From contig JBCBPW010000027.1 in NCBI GenBank assembly GCA_039820545.1, forward strand, positions 1-64,000: DNA of 64,000 nucleotides. Direction: 5' to 3'. The first letter of the stretch is position 1, and each line of letters begins with the position of its first letter. The notes under the pieces are model-generated. The model saw only the letters and a program-made list of their open reading frames with translations, did no database searches and was not told where the DNA came from. Positions 1-7,724 of the stretch are shown here, piece by piece. Source of the stretch: JALEFZ01 sp039820545. GTDB lineage: Bacteria; Bacteroidota; Bacteroidia; J057. A program made the translations under genes and the position numbers.

Positions 1-119
1 TGGGGTAGTAAAAGAAAGCATCCAGTTACAAGTTCATTTCTCTTTGGAGAACGGGATTAATGTCGGATTATATCCGAGTCATCGTCCTTTTTATCAACCT
101 TTTGTCCAATGCTCTTGTA

Positions 120-159
120 GGCAGATATGTGGTTATGACCCATATCTGTCTTTCTTTTT
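120..159 (+). terminator. Intrinsic terminator of an upstream plus-strand gene
   Basis: Ten-base stem (120-129 with 141-150, one G-T pair) around an 11-base loop, followed by TTTCTTTTT. It points rightwards, so it should end a plus-strand gene whose body lies mostly left of the window. Two plus frames are open at the left edge: one stops at 58-60, the other runs from base 2 to a stop at 206-208. Neither is recognisable, and the hairpin position favours the first. Confidence 0.6.
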
Positions 160-183
160 GATAGAGAGAAGAGAATGTATCTA

Positions 184-1428
184 TCAAGAGGTAGACGAAA
201 AGCTTTGATGATTTTCCTTAAGGGGAATTTCATCTAACTGCCTCATCCATTTTTCCTTGATTTTCATGAATGGTTTTTGATGCTCTTCAGAGACAGAAGG
301 TGCATCAGGCATAGTGAGATCACTTGGATTGATGGTCCGTCCTTGCTTTCGAAGCCGAAAGGTAAAGCTACCAAGTCCAGCATTTTCATTTCGTCCTACA
401 AATCCAATCACCTCTCCTTGGTTGACAGTTTGTCCCGCCTCAAGTGAATCCCTGAATTCTCCTAATCGCAGATATTCAGTTGCGTACAACTGGCCATGAT
501 CGACACGAATTTGCTTGCCCCACTTTCTTGACTGCTTCATGTTTGCAATGGTTCCGTCGCCAACAGCAAGTATGGGTGTACCTTTGGAAGCTACGTACGT
601 GAAGGTATTTTTTCCTTCAGTCACAGGTTCAGAAGCTTCAGAGGAAGAAGCACCTGTATATTTCAGAGGAGTCCGAAGGAATGTCCGCACTACGCTACGG
701 CCATTCTCATCAAAATATCTCACGAGGCTATCCTGATTGTATCCAAAGGCAAAATAATCCTGTCCTCGATGGTGGAACTGAACAGCGCGAATCTGTGAGA
801 TGCCGATGGAGACTTCATCTACAAAGGCCTCTTCATAGATGACCTTAAAGTAGTCTTGGGCATCGAGATAGGAGAAGTCCACGGACCATGCGAATATTTC
901 TTCCAGGCGCTTAGAAATCTGGACTTCCAGACCTTTGGATTGGATGGTCTCAAAAAGAGTGGAGTTGATGAAGCCACCTAATCCTTGCTGTCGTAGGACG
1001 ACTTTTCGCTGTCCTTCATACACTTCTACAGAATCTCTCAAGTCGATGACCACAAAATCTGCAGGCGTCCTTTCATATATAAAGTAATCGAGTTGCTGTT
1101 GGTTTTTGATTAGCGTGAATGGGTTTCCTGCACGCATCCGACGAACATCAAATATAGGCGCAGCAATCCGCTCGATTTTATCGATGGTCGCAGGTGTCAC
1201 CTGATGGGGGCTGAGTACATCTTTGAGAAACTGATCTTCCTCTAGGGTATCTTGTAGCACTTGTTTAGACTGCACATCAATCCCATACTGCTCGTAGCTC
1301 ATACGTTTGAGTTCAGGCGGAGGCAGTTTGGTAGTGACAGCCGTATTTTGAGTGGAGGTATTCGGCTGACAGGCAAACACAGATAATACAAGTGCAAGCG
1401 AAAGGAGGAATCTAAGCAGGAATTTCAC
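184..1428 (-). CDS. Lipoprotein with degenerate LytM/M23 peptidase-like domain
   Basis: 414 residues. The N-terminus has a hydrophobic signal ending in a lipobox-like VFAC with Cys20, so it is probably an envelope lipoprotein. Residues 20-265 are not recognised. Residues about 270-371 follow the LytM (peptidase M23) fold pattern: a GTPILAVGDG strand, VDHGQLYATEYLRL, the EAGQTVNQGEVIGFVG turn, then a final strand and INP. The zinc and catalytic positions are lost: the usual H-x3-D segment reads NTFTYVA, the Y-x-H position reads YLRL, and the HLHFE segment reads SFTFR. An active hydrolase is therefore unlikely; degenerate LytM proteins such as EnvC and NlpD act as regulators of amidases, which is a possible role here by inference. 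It is a single gene with its own promoter at 1486-1516. Confidence 0.8.
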   Translation of the reverse strand: MKFLLRFLLSLALVLSVFACQPNTSTQNTAVTTKLPPPELKRMSYEQYGIDVQSKQVLQDTLEEDQFLKDVLSPHQVTPATIDKIERIAAPIFDVRRMRAGNPFTLIKNQQQLDYFIYERTPADFVVIDLRDSVEVYEGQRKVVLRQQGLGGFINSTLFETIQSKGLEVQISKRLEEIFAWSVDFSYLDAQDYFKVIYEEAFVDEVSIGISQIRAVQFHHRGQDYFAFGYNQDSLVRYFDENGRSVVRTFLRTPLKYTGASSSEASEPVTEGKNTFTYVASKGTPILAVGDGTIANMKQSRKWGKQIRVDHGQLYATEYLRLGEFRDSLEAGQTVNQGEVIGFVGRNENAGLGSFTFRLRKQGRTINPSDLTMPDAPSVSEEHQKPFMKIKEKWMRQLDEIPLKENHQSFSSTS

Positions 1429-1485
1429 TCGGAATTAAAAAATTTCGATAAGATGAAAAGAGAAGAAACGCAGCATTTCTTTTCT

Positions 1486-1516
1486 CAAAATTAGTACCTC
1501 TCTAGGACTATCCCAA
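1486..1516 (-). promoter_or_regulatory. Bacteroidota-type promoter of the LytM-like gene
   Basis: Read on the minus strand: TTG at 1516-1514, a 20-base spacer, then TAATTTTG at 1493-1486, matching the Bacteroidota -33 TTG / -7 TAnnTTTG consensus. It lies about 58 bases upstream of the start codon at 1428. Assignment is by consensus only. Confidence 0.5.
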
Positions 1517-1738
1517 GCGAAAGCTAAGATAATCAGTAAGAAATATTTAAGACTATGTTTGGGACAATGAAAATCTAGCTAAAAAGCAGAGATTTTAGCA
1601 GATTTGAAGCAGGTGATGGGAGGATGTGAAGGTAGAGGCGATCAAAAAGTGAATCTGATTTTTCACCCATTCGAAAAAATGTATATTCGTACGCTCTTTT
1701 GATGCATGATCGTATTTGAAAGGAAACATTCACATGGC

Positions 1739-1781
1739 GAAGTGCGCGTTCCATGGCGTATCAAGTAGGAATTTGCACTTC
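1739..1781 (+). promoter_or_regulatory. Hairpin in the leader upstream of fabG
   Basis: GAAGTGC (1739-1745) pairs with GCACTTC (1775-1781), and an inner TTCC (1749-1752) pairs with GGAA (1768-1771). It ends 24 bases before the fabG ATG and has no T-run, so it is a structured leader or operator rather than a terminator. A TATGTTTG box resembling the -7 consensus lies at 1554-1561 but has no partner TTG. The rest of the gap between 1429 and 1804 shows nothing else. Confidence 0.35.
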
Positions 1782-1804
1782 ACTTAGACTAAAGGGAAAA
1801 TCTT

Positions 1805-2554
1805 ATGCAATTACTCGAAGGAAAGATATGTTTGGTGACAGGTGCCACGCGTGGGATCGGTCGTGCCATTGCTACTGTATATGCTGCTCAGGGTGCGACG
1901 GTAGTTTTTACGTATAGATCTTCAGTCGAAAAGGCGCAATCGCTCGAAAAAGAGCTCGAAGCGGCAGGAAAGCCAGGAAAAGGGTACCAAGTAGATGCAG
2001 GAAATTTTGAGGCGGTGCAAGGCATGATTGCTGAAATCCTGAAAGACTTCGGAAGATTAGATGTCATTGTGAACAACGCAGGGATCACCAAAGACAACTT
2101 GCTGCTTCGCATGAACGAAGAGCAATGGCAAGCTGTGCTAGATACCAATCTCAACAGTGTGTTTTATACCACAAAAGCAGCCCTTAGGGCCATGCTTAAG
2201 CAGCGTGCAGGGGTATTTATCAACATCAGTTCCGTGGTAGGGATTCAAGGAAACGCAGGACAGGCCAACTATGCGGCATCCAAAGCAGGAATGATTGGAT
2301 TTACCAAGTCTGTCGCACGCGAAGTGGGCAGCCGCAACATCCGCGCAAACGTCGTCGCGCCTGGTTTCATCGCAACAGAGATGACAGACGAGATTCCTGA
2401 GAAGGAACTGAATACATGGTTGGAGAATATCCCCCTGAAGCGAGCAGGGACACCTGAAAACGTCGCAGATCTCTGCGTATTCCTCGCCTCTGATATGGCT
2501 ACCTATATCACAGGTCAGGTCTTCAATGTAGATGGTGGAATGGTAATGGCCTAA
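1805..2554 (+). CDS. fabG: 3-oxoacyl-[acyl-carrier-protein] reductase (FabG)
   Basis: 249 residues, the usual FabG length. It reduces 3-oxoacyl-ACP with NADPH in fatty acid elongation in the cytoplasm. Visible SDR features: the cofactor loop TGATRGIG at 12-19, NNAG at 90-93, the catalytic Ser in ISSVVG near 143, Tyr156-x3-Lys160 in YAASK, and the PGFIATEMTD segment and C-terminal DGGMVMA typical of FabG rather than of general SDRs. The ATG at 1805 follows an AAAGGGAAAATCTT stretch. It stands alone rather than in a fab operon and is closed by the terminator at 2608-2643. Another SDR with FabG-like specificity cannot be fully excluded. Confidence 0.9.
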   Translation: MQLLEGKICLVTGATRGIGRAIATVYAAQGATVVFTYRSSVEKAQSLEKELEAAGKPGKGYQVDAGNFEAVQGMIAEILKDFGRLDVIVNNAGITKDNLLLRMNEEQWQAVLDTNLNSVFYTTKAALRAMLKQRAGVFINISSVVGIQGNAGQANYAASKAGMIGFTKSVAREVGSRNIRANVVAPGFIATEMTDEIPEKELNTWLENIPLKRAGTPENVADLCVFLASDMATYITGQVFNVDGGMVMA

Positions 2555-2607
2555 TGAAAATAAGAGAATGGAGGCGGTATATGTTAGCCGTCTTGATTTG
2601 AATCATG

Positions 2608-2643
2608 CATGCGTGAGGATTTCGAGCTTCGCGCATGTTTTTT
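2608..2643 (+). terminator. Intrinsic terminator after fabG
   Basis: An 11-base stem CATGCGTGAGG (2608-2618) with CTTCGCGCATG (2627-2637), two wobble pairs, an 8-base loop and six T residues. It lies 54 bases after the fabG stop. Confidence 0.8.
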
Positions 2644-2746
2644 ATGGCGTACAGATAAAGCATGAGACGATGCAATCCATGGAAATATTTCCTTCCAGCC
2701 CTTAAGAGAAAAGGGAGAAGCGTATAAAGAGATCCTCCGCAAATAA

Positions 2747-2956
2747 TATCTATCCCTCTGCATATTCTCAATCAAGAGGTACGCTTTACCTTCCTTCTCC
2801 TCATACGCATCAACCGTCAAATACCTCCTGCGTAGACCCAAGTTCTTGGTACTCGGGGGAATCTTATTGGTCGTGTCTTATCTCTATCAACGGAAACATG
2901 CAGTCAACCTTCGATCGAAATCAACACAGGAGTCCTTAGATGAGGAGGAATATTGA
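2747..2956 (+). other. Open frame without a start; possible gene remnant
   Basis: A plus-strand frame runs from a stop at 2744-2746 to TGA 2954-2956. Its last 45 codons would give a basic lead, one hydrophobic helix (FLVLGGILLVVSYLY) and a charged tail ending EEEY, like a small single-pass membrane protein. There is no ATG or GTG in frame and no clear ribosome site. The opposite strand over 2584-2841 also has a protein-like open frame with only a TTG start. At most one is real; both may be decayed sequence. The whole stretch 2644-3225 holds no convincing gene. Confidence 0.2.
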
Positions 2957-2989
2957 TAAAAATGAGTGTGTGGTTGTTGCACTTGTGGA

Positions 2990-3116
2990 GTGGATACGTC
3001 GTGAATGGCGTATCCACGATGCATTATTACGCTCACTTTCATTCGTCTATTCAAAATTAATGGAATTCCAGTAGGGACTTTTTATATTGCTAGCCATCCA
3101 TATAGGTAATGGATGG
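2990..3116. repeat. Three palindromes in the gap before the CPBP protease gene
   Basis: An 11-base stem with one G-T pair joins 2990-3000 to 3007-3017 around a 6-base loop; TGGAATTCCA at 3061-3070 is a perfect palindrome; CCATCCAT (3094-3101) pairs perfectly with ATGGATGG (3109-3116). None is followed by a T-run, so they look like operators or structured RNA rather than terminators. Confidence 0.4.
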
Positions 3117-3225
3117 TGATGAAGAAGAAAGCTTTGAAAGAAGATAGACTCACATAAAAGTACATCTCAATCAGTCTTTTGCGCCTGGGACTCTAGCTTC
3201 AGCGTATGTGATAGGAGGGCATGAC

Positions 3226-4170
3226 ATGGCAAAAAATCCTTTTATAGATAAACCCATTGGACAATTTTTTGAAGACTATGCCCGAGGTATCAGCCACCGG
3301 TTTTTCAATCAGTTCAATTCGCTCATTCTACTCGTCGTATTCGAAGTAGGACTGGCTTTCTCGCGCGATCCTCAACTCATCAACTACAACGCAGTAGACA
3401 CCTGGTTTATCATCCCCGTCAAGTACATACAGTTGGGTACGCTTCCCTTTTCTATCCTGCTAATTGCCTACTTTGGAGGAAATATTATTTTGGACTGGAT
3501 GAGTATCAAGACGCCTGCCGAAATACGAAGCGATGGCAAAGAAAGAAAGAGAAGAGAGCAAGAAGGGAGAAGAGATTGGAAGCCTGAACCAAAAGGAGCC
3601 TTCCGTCCCAACTGGTGGTACCAACTTTTTATTATCGCTGAGGGCTTCATTTGGGGAGGACTGATCTATGTTTTGCTTCAATGGGGGGTTTTCTTTTTGC
3701 TGAAATTTCTGTTTGGCGACTTCTCCATTCCACCTTCTATTGATGCTGTTGCGACACTCAAACACTATCTTTCCAATCCGCTCCAGGATGTCTCCCTTGC
3801 TTTTGGCGCAGGGTTTTATGAAGAATTTGTCTTCAGAGGATTGCTATTCATGGGATTGGTCAGCTTGGCGGGACGTGTGAAGTTCATGAAAAAGCTCAAG
3901 TCAGATATGATACCTGTGCAGGGCGTGTTCCTCAAGATACCTGCATACAAACCCAAGAGCAATGCTTTTGTCAATCTACTGATGATCGGGTTAAGCATCT
4001 ATGTATTGTCGCACTACATTGTCCCCTTCAGCGACATGCCCAATATCTTCACCATCGTATATCGAGCCTTTTTTGGATATGCAATGTACCGTATATTTGC
4101 ATCTAGAGGGTTTAGTATCGTGATCTGGACACACGCATGGTATGACTTTTTGTACTTTGTGTTTGTATAA
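3226..4170 (+). CDS. CPBP family intramembrane metalloprotease (CAAX protease-like)
   Basis: 314 residues from the ATG at 3226, chosen because AGGAGGG lies about seven bases ahead; an in-frame GTG at 3208 would add six residues. This is a polytopic inner-membrane protein with hydrophobic segments early, in the middle and in the C-terminal third. The glutamate motif of the CPBP/Rce1 family is present as FYEEFVFRG (EExxxR), and a C-terminal THAWYDF carries the later His with a downstream Asp. A cytoplasmic basic stretch (KERKRREQEGRRDWK) separates the first helices from the protease core. Substrates of bacterial CPBP proteins are mostly unknown. It is monocistronic, preceded by a palindrome-rich gap. 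Confidence 0.8.
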   Translation: MAKNPFIDKPIGQFFEDYARGISHRFFNQFNSLILLVVFEVGLAFSRDPQLINYNAVDTWFIIPVKYIQLGTLPFSILLIAYFGGNIILDWMSIKTPAEIRSDGKERKRREQEGRRDWKPEPKGAFRPNWWYQLFIIAEGFIWGGLIYVLLQWGVFFLLKFLFGDFSIPPSIDAVATLKHYLSNPLQDVSLAFGAGFYEEFVFRGLLFMGLVSLAGRVKFMKKLKSDMIPVQGVFLKIPAYKPKSNAFVNLLMIGLSIYVLSHYIVPFSDMPNIFTIVYRAFFGYAMYRIFASRGFSIVIWTHAWYDFLYFVFV

Positions 4171-4262
4171 AGGTGGATACATCTGGTGTACATGGACCTG
4201 TACCCTCAAGTCCCTACATCTTGACTTTTTGATTGGCTCACATTCAGCTCAAGATTAAATTG

Positions 4263-4270
4263 TATGTTTG
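4263..4270 (+). promoter_or_regulatory. Candidate -7 promoter box for the CBS-like gene
   Basis: TATGTTTG matches the Bacteroidota TAnnTTTG -7 box, 115 bases before the start at 4386. The nearest upstream TTG triplets are 27 or more bases away, further than the usual 17-23, so this is only a partial match. Confidence 0.25.
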
Positions 4271-4385
4271 TTGCTAAAATGTTCAGATGTGAGGGAGAAT
4301 AGAGGAAAACATCTACGATCCCTCTCTTTATGTGCATGTACACTGAACACTAAAAGGAATACACTCAAAAGATTTTTATCTGCAT

Positions 4386-5756
4386 ATGATCTACAACAAC
4401 ATCATCGAAACTGTAGGGGGAACGCCCATCGTTCGTCTCAACACCGTCGCCTCCCAAATCAAGGGTCAAGTAGCTGTGAAAGTGGAGTATTTCAATCCTG
4501 GCCACAGCGTCAAAGATCGTATGGCCATCCGCATGGTTGCTGATGCGGAGAAAGCTGGTAAAATCAAACCAGGAGGAACCATCATTGAGTCTACTTCTGG
4601 CAATACAGGGATGGGACTCGCCTTGGCTGCTGCTGTGAAAGGCTACCGGTGCATCTTCACGATGGCAGACAAGCAATCTCAAGAAAAAATCGACATCCTC
4701 CGTGCAGTAGGGGCAGAGGTCATCGTATGTCCAACAAATGTAGAACCTGAAGATCCACGCTCTTACTATTCAGTCGCAGGACGCCTGCAGAAAGAGATTC
4801 CCAACTCGATCTGGATGAACCAGTATGACAATCCCAGTAATACGGCTGCGCACATCGATACTACGGGTCCTGAGATCTGGGAGCAGACAGAAGGAAAAAT
4901 CACCCACTTTGCTGCTGGCATGGGGACATGTGGTACCATCTGCGGTGTCTCTTCTTATCTCAAGGAGCAAAATCCCGACATCGTCACCATTGGGATTGAT
5001 ACTTTCGGGTCGGTATTTCAGAAGTATAAGGAGACAGGGAAAATAGACCATAGCGAGGTTTATCCTTATTTGACAGAGGGCATCGGAGAAGACATCATCC
5101 CTGAAAACTGTAATATGGATGTCGTAGACCATATCATCAAAGTATCGGACAAAGACTCCGCACTGATGACGCGCAAAATGGCTCGCATGGAGGGACTTTT
5201 TATCGGTTGGTCTTGTGGGGCAGCTGTTTTTGGTGCGTTGGAGTGGGCCAAGGAAAATCTGAAGCCAGACGATCTGATGGTGATCATCCTGCCTGACCAT
5301 GGAACCCGCTATCTCGGAAAAGTATACAATGATACCTGGATGCAGAATCATCACTTCCTGGATGAAGGAACCATCATCACCGCGGCTGAAATCCTCAAGC
5401 ATAAGGCTGTCAATGGAGGTTTGCACACGCTAGGGCCTGATCAGACGCTAGCAGAAGCAATCACGATCATGCGCGACCAGGACGTATCTCAGATTCCTGT
5501 ACAGGAAAACGATCAAATCATCGGTAGCTTAGATGAGACACGTGTACTCAATGCCATCCTAGATGATCCAGCGTTGAAAGGAAGTCCCGTCAAGGAGTCC
5601 ATGCAAGATCCTTTCCCTTTTGTACTTTCTTCTACACGTATGGACATCCTATCTAAGCTCATCACGAGAGACAATCCTGCGGTACTCGTACAGTTGGAAG
5701 ATGGGGGCGTAGATATCATCACGAAGTATGATTTGATTGGAGTCTTATCGCGATAA
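4386..5756 (+). CDS. PLP-dependent cystathionine beta-synthase / cysteine synthase with C-terminal CBS domains
   Basis: 456 residues. The N-terminal 320 or so are a fold-type II PLP enzyme: the Schiff-base lysine is Lys43 in GHSVKDRMA, the substrate loop is STSGNTG near 70-75, and the phosphate-binding glycine loop is GMGTCGTICG. A pair of CBS domains occupies about 340-456 (AITIMRDQDVSQIPV and the second copy ending KYDLIGVLS). This layout is that of cystathionine beta-synthase, which condenses serine with homocysteine, but O-acetylserine sulfhydrylases with CBS pairs exist, so the substrate is not settled. Cytoplasmic sulfur amino acid metabolism. Followed by the terminator at 5802-5831. 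Confidence 0.85.
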   Translation: MIYNNIIETVGGTPIVRLNTVASQIKGQVAVKVEYFNPGHSVKDRMAIRMVADAEKAGKIKPGGTIIESTSGNTGMGLALAAAVKGYRCIFTMADKQSQEKIDILRAVGAEVIVCPTNVEPEDPRSYYSVAGRLQKEIPNSIWMNQYDNPSNTAAHIDTTGPEIWEQTEGKITHFAAGMGTCGTICGVSSYLKEQNPDIVTIGIDTFGSVFQKYKETGKIDHSEVYPYLTEGIGEDIIPENCNMDVVDHIIKVSDKDSALMTRKMARMEGLFIGWSCGAAVFGALEWAKENLKPDDLMVIILPDHGTRYLGKVYNDTWMQNHHFLDEGTIITAAEILKHKAVNGGLHTLGPDQTLAEAITIMRDQDVSQIPVQENDQIIGSLDETRVLNAILDDPALKGSPVKESMQDPFPFVLSSTRMDILSKLITRDNPAVLVQLEDGGVDIITKYDLIGVLSR

Positions 5757-5801
5757 GCTATAGGTAAAATATAGGGTGCTAGAAGCACTTAATTCATCCG
5801 T

Positions 5802-5831
5802 AGGTGGTCTATTTAGATCACCTATTTTTTT
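5802..5831 (+). terminator. Intrinsic terminator after the CBS-like gene
   Basis: AGGTGGTCT (5802-5810) pairs with AGATCACCT (5815-5823), one wobble, loop ATTT, then A and seven T residues. The following 5832-6016 shows no gene. Confidence 0.85.
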
Positions 5832-6016
5832 GCGGCATGGTTTACTTACATTCTGTTTATCACTTGATCTAGGACGAGGGAGAAGAAGGATCATGACTTG
5901 GAAGGAGGATTTTTGTAGCGAGATCAGATGTAGGAGTTTGTGGGGTATTTATCACAGGAAAAGAAAAATGTAGTCAATTCCTCTCAAGTCTTTCCTAGAG
6001 AATTTTTCAATTCCAC

Positions 6017-6047
6017 TTGTTTTGTTACGTAAAATGAAATATATTTG
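6017..6047 (+). promoter_or_regulatory. Bacteroidota-type promoter upstream of the 6193 gene
   Basis: TTG at 6017-6019, a 20-base spacer and TATATTTG at 6040-6047 match the -33/-7 consensus. It lies about 145 bases upstream of the ATG at 6193, leaving a long leader. Consensus match only. Confidence 0.45.
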
Positions 6048-6192
6048 TATCAAATATTCGTAATAAGCGATCATTGCACTAATAATTCCCCGATATTTTC
6101 TCTGGCTTCGTATTGATGGTTCGTGATGCTGCCTGTAAATCTTACAGGAGAACTTCATGAGAAATACTGCTTACCCCATAATAGATTGCCAG

Positions 6193-6984
6193 ATGAAAAT
6201 AACTTTTACACGTATCTTCCTTTCTTTCACGCTGTTTCTTTTACCGCTTCTCCCCAGGGTTTCAGCCCAAGACGCTTGTTCCTATGCGGAAAATCTTACA
6301 TTTACCTCTTGGGAGCAAGAATCAGGGCATTTTGGAGCAGTCGGATCAGTATACAGGTTTTCAGATGTCATGGACAAGACGGACGCGCTCATCACGATTC
6401 GAAGCAAATACAATGCGGTGATCACGGAGATGGACAATGCCCTTACAGGAGATCCTGAAGCCTTTCAACCAACGGTTAAGATCAGCCGCCAAAGCTTTTA
6501 TGGTACGTATGGATATGTAGATTTCGAGATTTCTTTTGTCCAGAAGGGAACGACACAACCTGTACAGCTTGCCGACTGGCGAGCTTCTGCCATTGATGTA
6601 GACGGAGATGGTTACCGCTTGAGAGAGGCCGTCGGATTTGTCGATTGCCAGCGCTATACCCTCGAACGCAATACTCAGTTGGATGTCAATACCTACAAAG
6701 AAGATGATCATACACTGTACTTTTTTGCCAATCGTCAGACACAGAAGACAGAGGGTATAGATATGCAGGCCACAGAGTTTATGACATATATGGAGTTTGC
6801 CAATCGCAATTCCTTCATATATCGGGCATCTGTGATTGACGATGGTGGTTTTGCCCAGTGGTCAGAGGAAACGGGGCGTATGTTTGCCTTGAATTTTACC
6901 CCTTGCTTGATCAACAAATTTGCCACCCCTCAGACAATTACAAGCGAGCAGGATGCACTCGTGGATTGGGGGAAACTGAAATGA
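6193..6984 (+). CDS. Secreted protein of unknown function, probably truncated by a stop codon
   Basis: 263 residues from the ATG at 6193 (KITFTRIFLSF, a hydrophobic core and a VSAQ cleavage site make a good Sec signal peptide; an in-frame ATG at 6157 would add 12 residues ahead of it). No family recognised for the body. The last residues DALVDWGKLK resemble the strand that opens the fibronectin-like module preceding T9SS sorting domains; the next gene has VEWVSFEA at the equivalent place. The reading frame continues past the TGA at 6982 with such a module (see 6985-7266). The present product would be exported to the periplasm without a T9SS signal. Confidence 0.65.
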   Translation: MKITFTRIFLSFTLFLLPLLPRVSAQDACSYAENLTFTSWEQESGHFGAVGSVYRFSDVMDKTDALITIRSKYNAVITEMDNALTGDPEAFQPTVKISRQSFYGTYGYVDFEISFVQKGTTQPVQLADWRASAIDVDGDGYRLREAVGFVDCQRYTLERNTQLDVNTYKEDDHTLYFFANRQTQKTEGIDMQATEFMTYMEFANRNSFIYRASVIDDGGFAQWSEETGRMFALNFTPCLINKFATPQTITSEQDALVDWGKLK

Positions 6985-7266
6985 GAGGTAAAACATGGTT
7001 GCGTAACACTATCTTGGCACACATCTAGTGAGTGCTACAGTCAGACATTTGTGATTTAGCGTTTGGAGGATGGAAAAACATTTGAACGGATACATGGGAC
7101 ATTTGTGGTTCTGGATACATAGGGACGCGTATTTTACGATAAGATCATCACAAACACGTTTGAGCAAATTGATTTAGATGTGAATAGCTTTGGTACAGGT
7201 ATCTCTTGGATGTACTTCAAGACAGCCTGATCCCAGCGTGTTTCTCAGTCACTTATGGTTAAGTGA
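6985..7266 (+). pseudogene. Decayed fibronectin-like / T9SS sorting tail of the 6193 gene
   Basis: The frame of the 6193 gene continues after its TGA (6982-6984) and stays recognisable to a TGA at 7264-7266, interrupted by TAG 7057-7059, TAG 7120-7122 and TGA 7228-7230. The pieces read GCVTLSWHTSSE, RLEDGKTFERIHG, GRVFYDKIITNTFEQIDL, GISWMYFKTA and SQRVSQSLMVK. These match the V-x-L-x-W-T-x-x-SE and DGxxF motifs of the pre-sorting module, then the second half of a type A sorting domain with its usual basic C-terminus. The first half of the sorting domain (the PNP segment) is missing, suggesting an internal deletion as well. There is no frameshift. Confidence 0.65.
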
Positions 7267-7385
7267 AACATGAAAGTTGAGGTAAATGAAAGTGATATGG
7301 TACATCTCATCATTCGCCGACTAAGAAGTGATTAGACTCCTATCCTCTATTCAGACAGACCTTTACTGTACTCTTTCATATACTT

Positions 7386-7421
7386 AACATCCCATTTTCG
7401 ATGAGAAACGGGATGTTTTTT
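7386..7421 (+). terminator. Intrinsic terminator after the decayed T9SS tail
   Basis: AACATCCC (7386-7393) pairs with GGGATGTT (7410-7417), then a run of T. It lies 120 bases past the final stop of the remnant, consistent with the original 3' end of that gene. Between 7422 and 7724 nothing else is seen apart from the promoter candidate at 7507-7535. Confidence 0.75.
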
Positions 7422-7506
7422 ATTTCGAAAAGAATGTACTAAATTATTAAACAGGCGTAAAAAGTATTTCTGTCCCATAATTCAGGTATTTCTACTTATT
7501 GTCATT

Positions 7507-7535
7507 TTGGCATCTGCTTTAGTCCTTTATGTTTG
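7507..7535 (+). promoter_or_regulatory. Candidate Bacteroidota promoter for the 7725 gene
   Basis: TTG at 7507-7509 within CATTTTGG, an 18-base spacer, then TATGTTTG at 7528-7535. The ATG is about 190 bases downstream, so the leader would be long. Confidence 0.4.
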
Positions 7536-7724
7536 TAGATCATGTGGTACGATCTACACCTACTTGCCTTGTATTTAACGCTTTACCATCTGTTTGGCCT
7601 TCTCTCCTACAGGAGCAACCTTAACCAATAGAGAAAAGAATCATGTAGTACGAAATGACACATTTTCCCATTTATGGGATTAGATTTTTAAATATCACTT
7701 TCCCAATTACTAATCCTTTTCCCA

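Noticed and set aside
2584..2841. Minus-strand frame of 85 residues with TTG start
   Set aside because: No ATG, contains the fabG terminator hairpin, and conflicts with another open frame on the plus strand. Reported only as a weak remnant in the region note.
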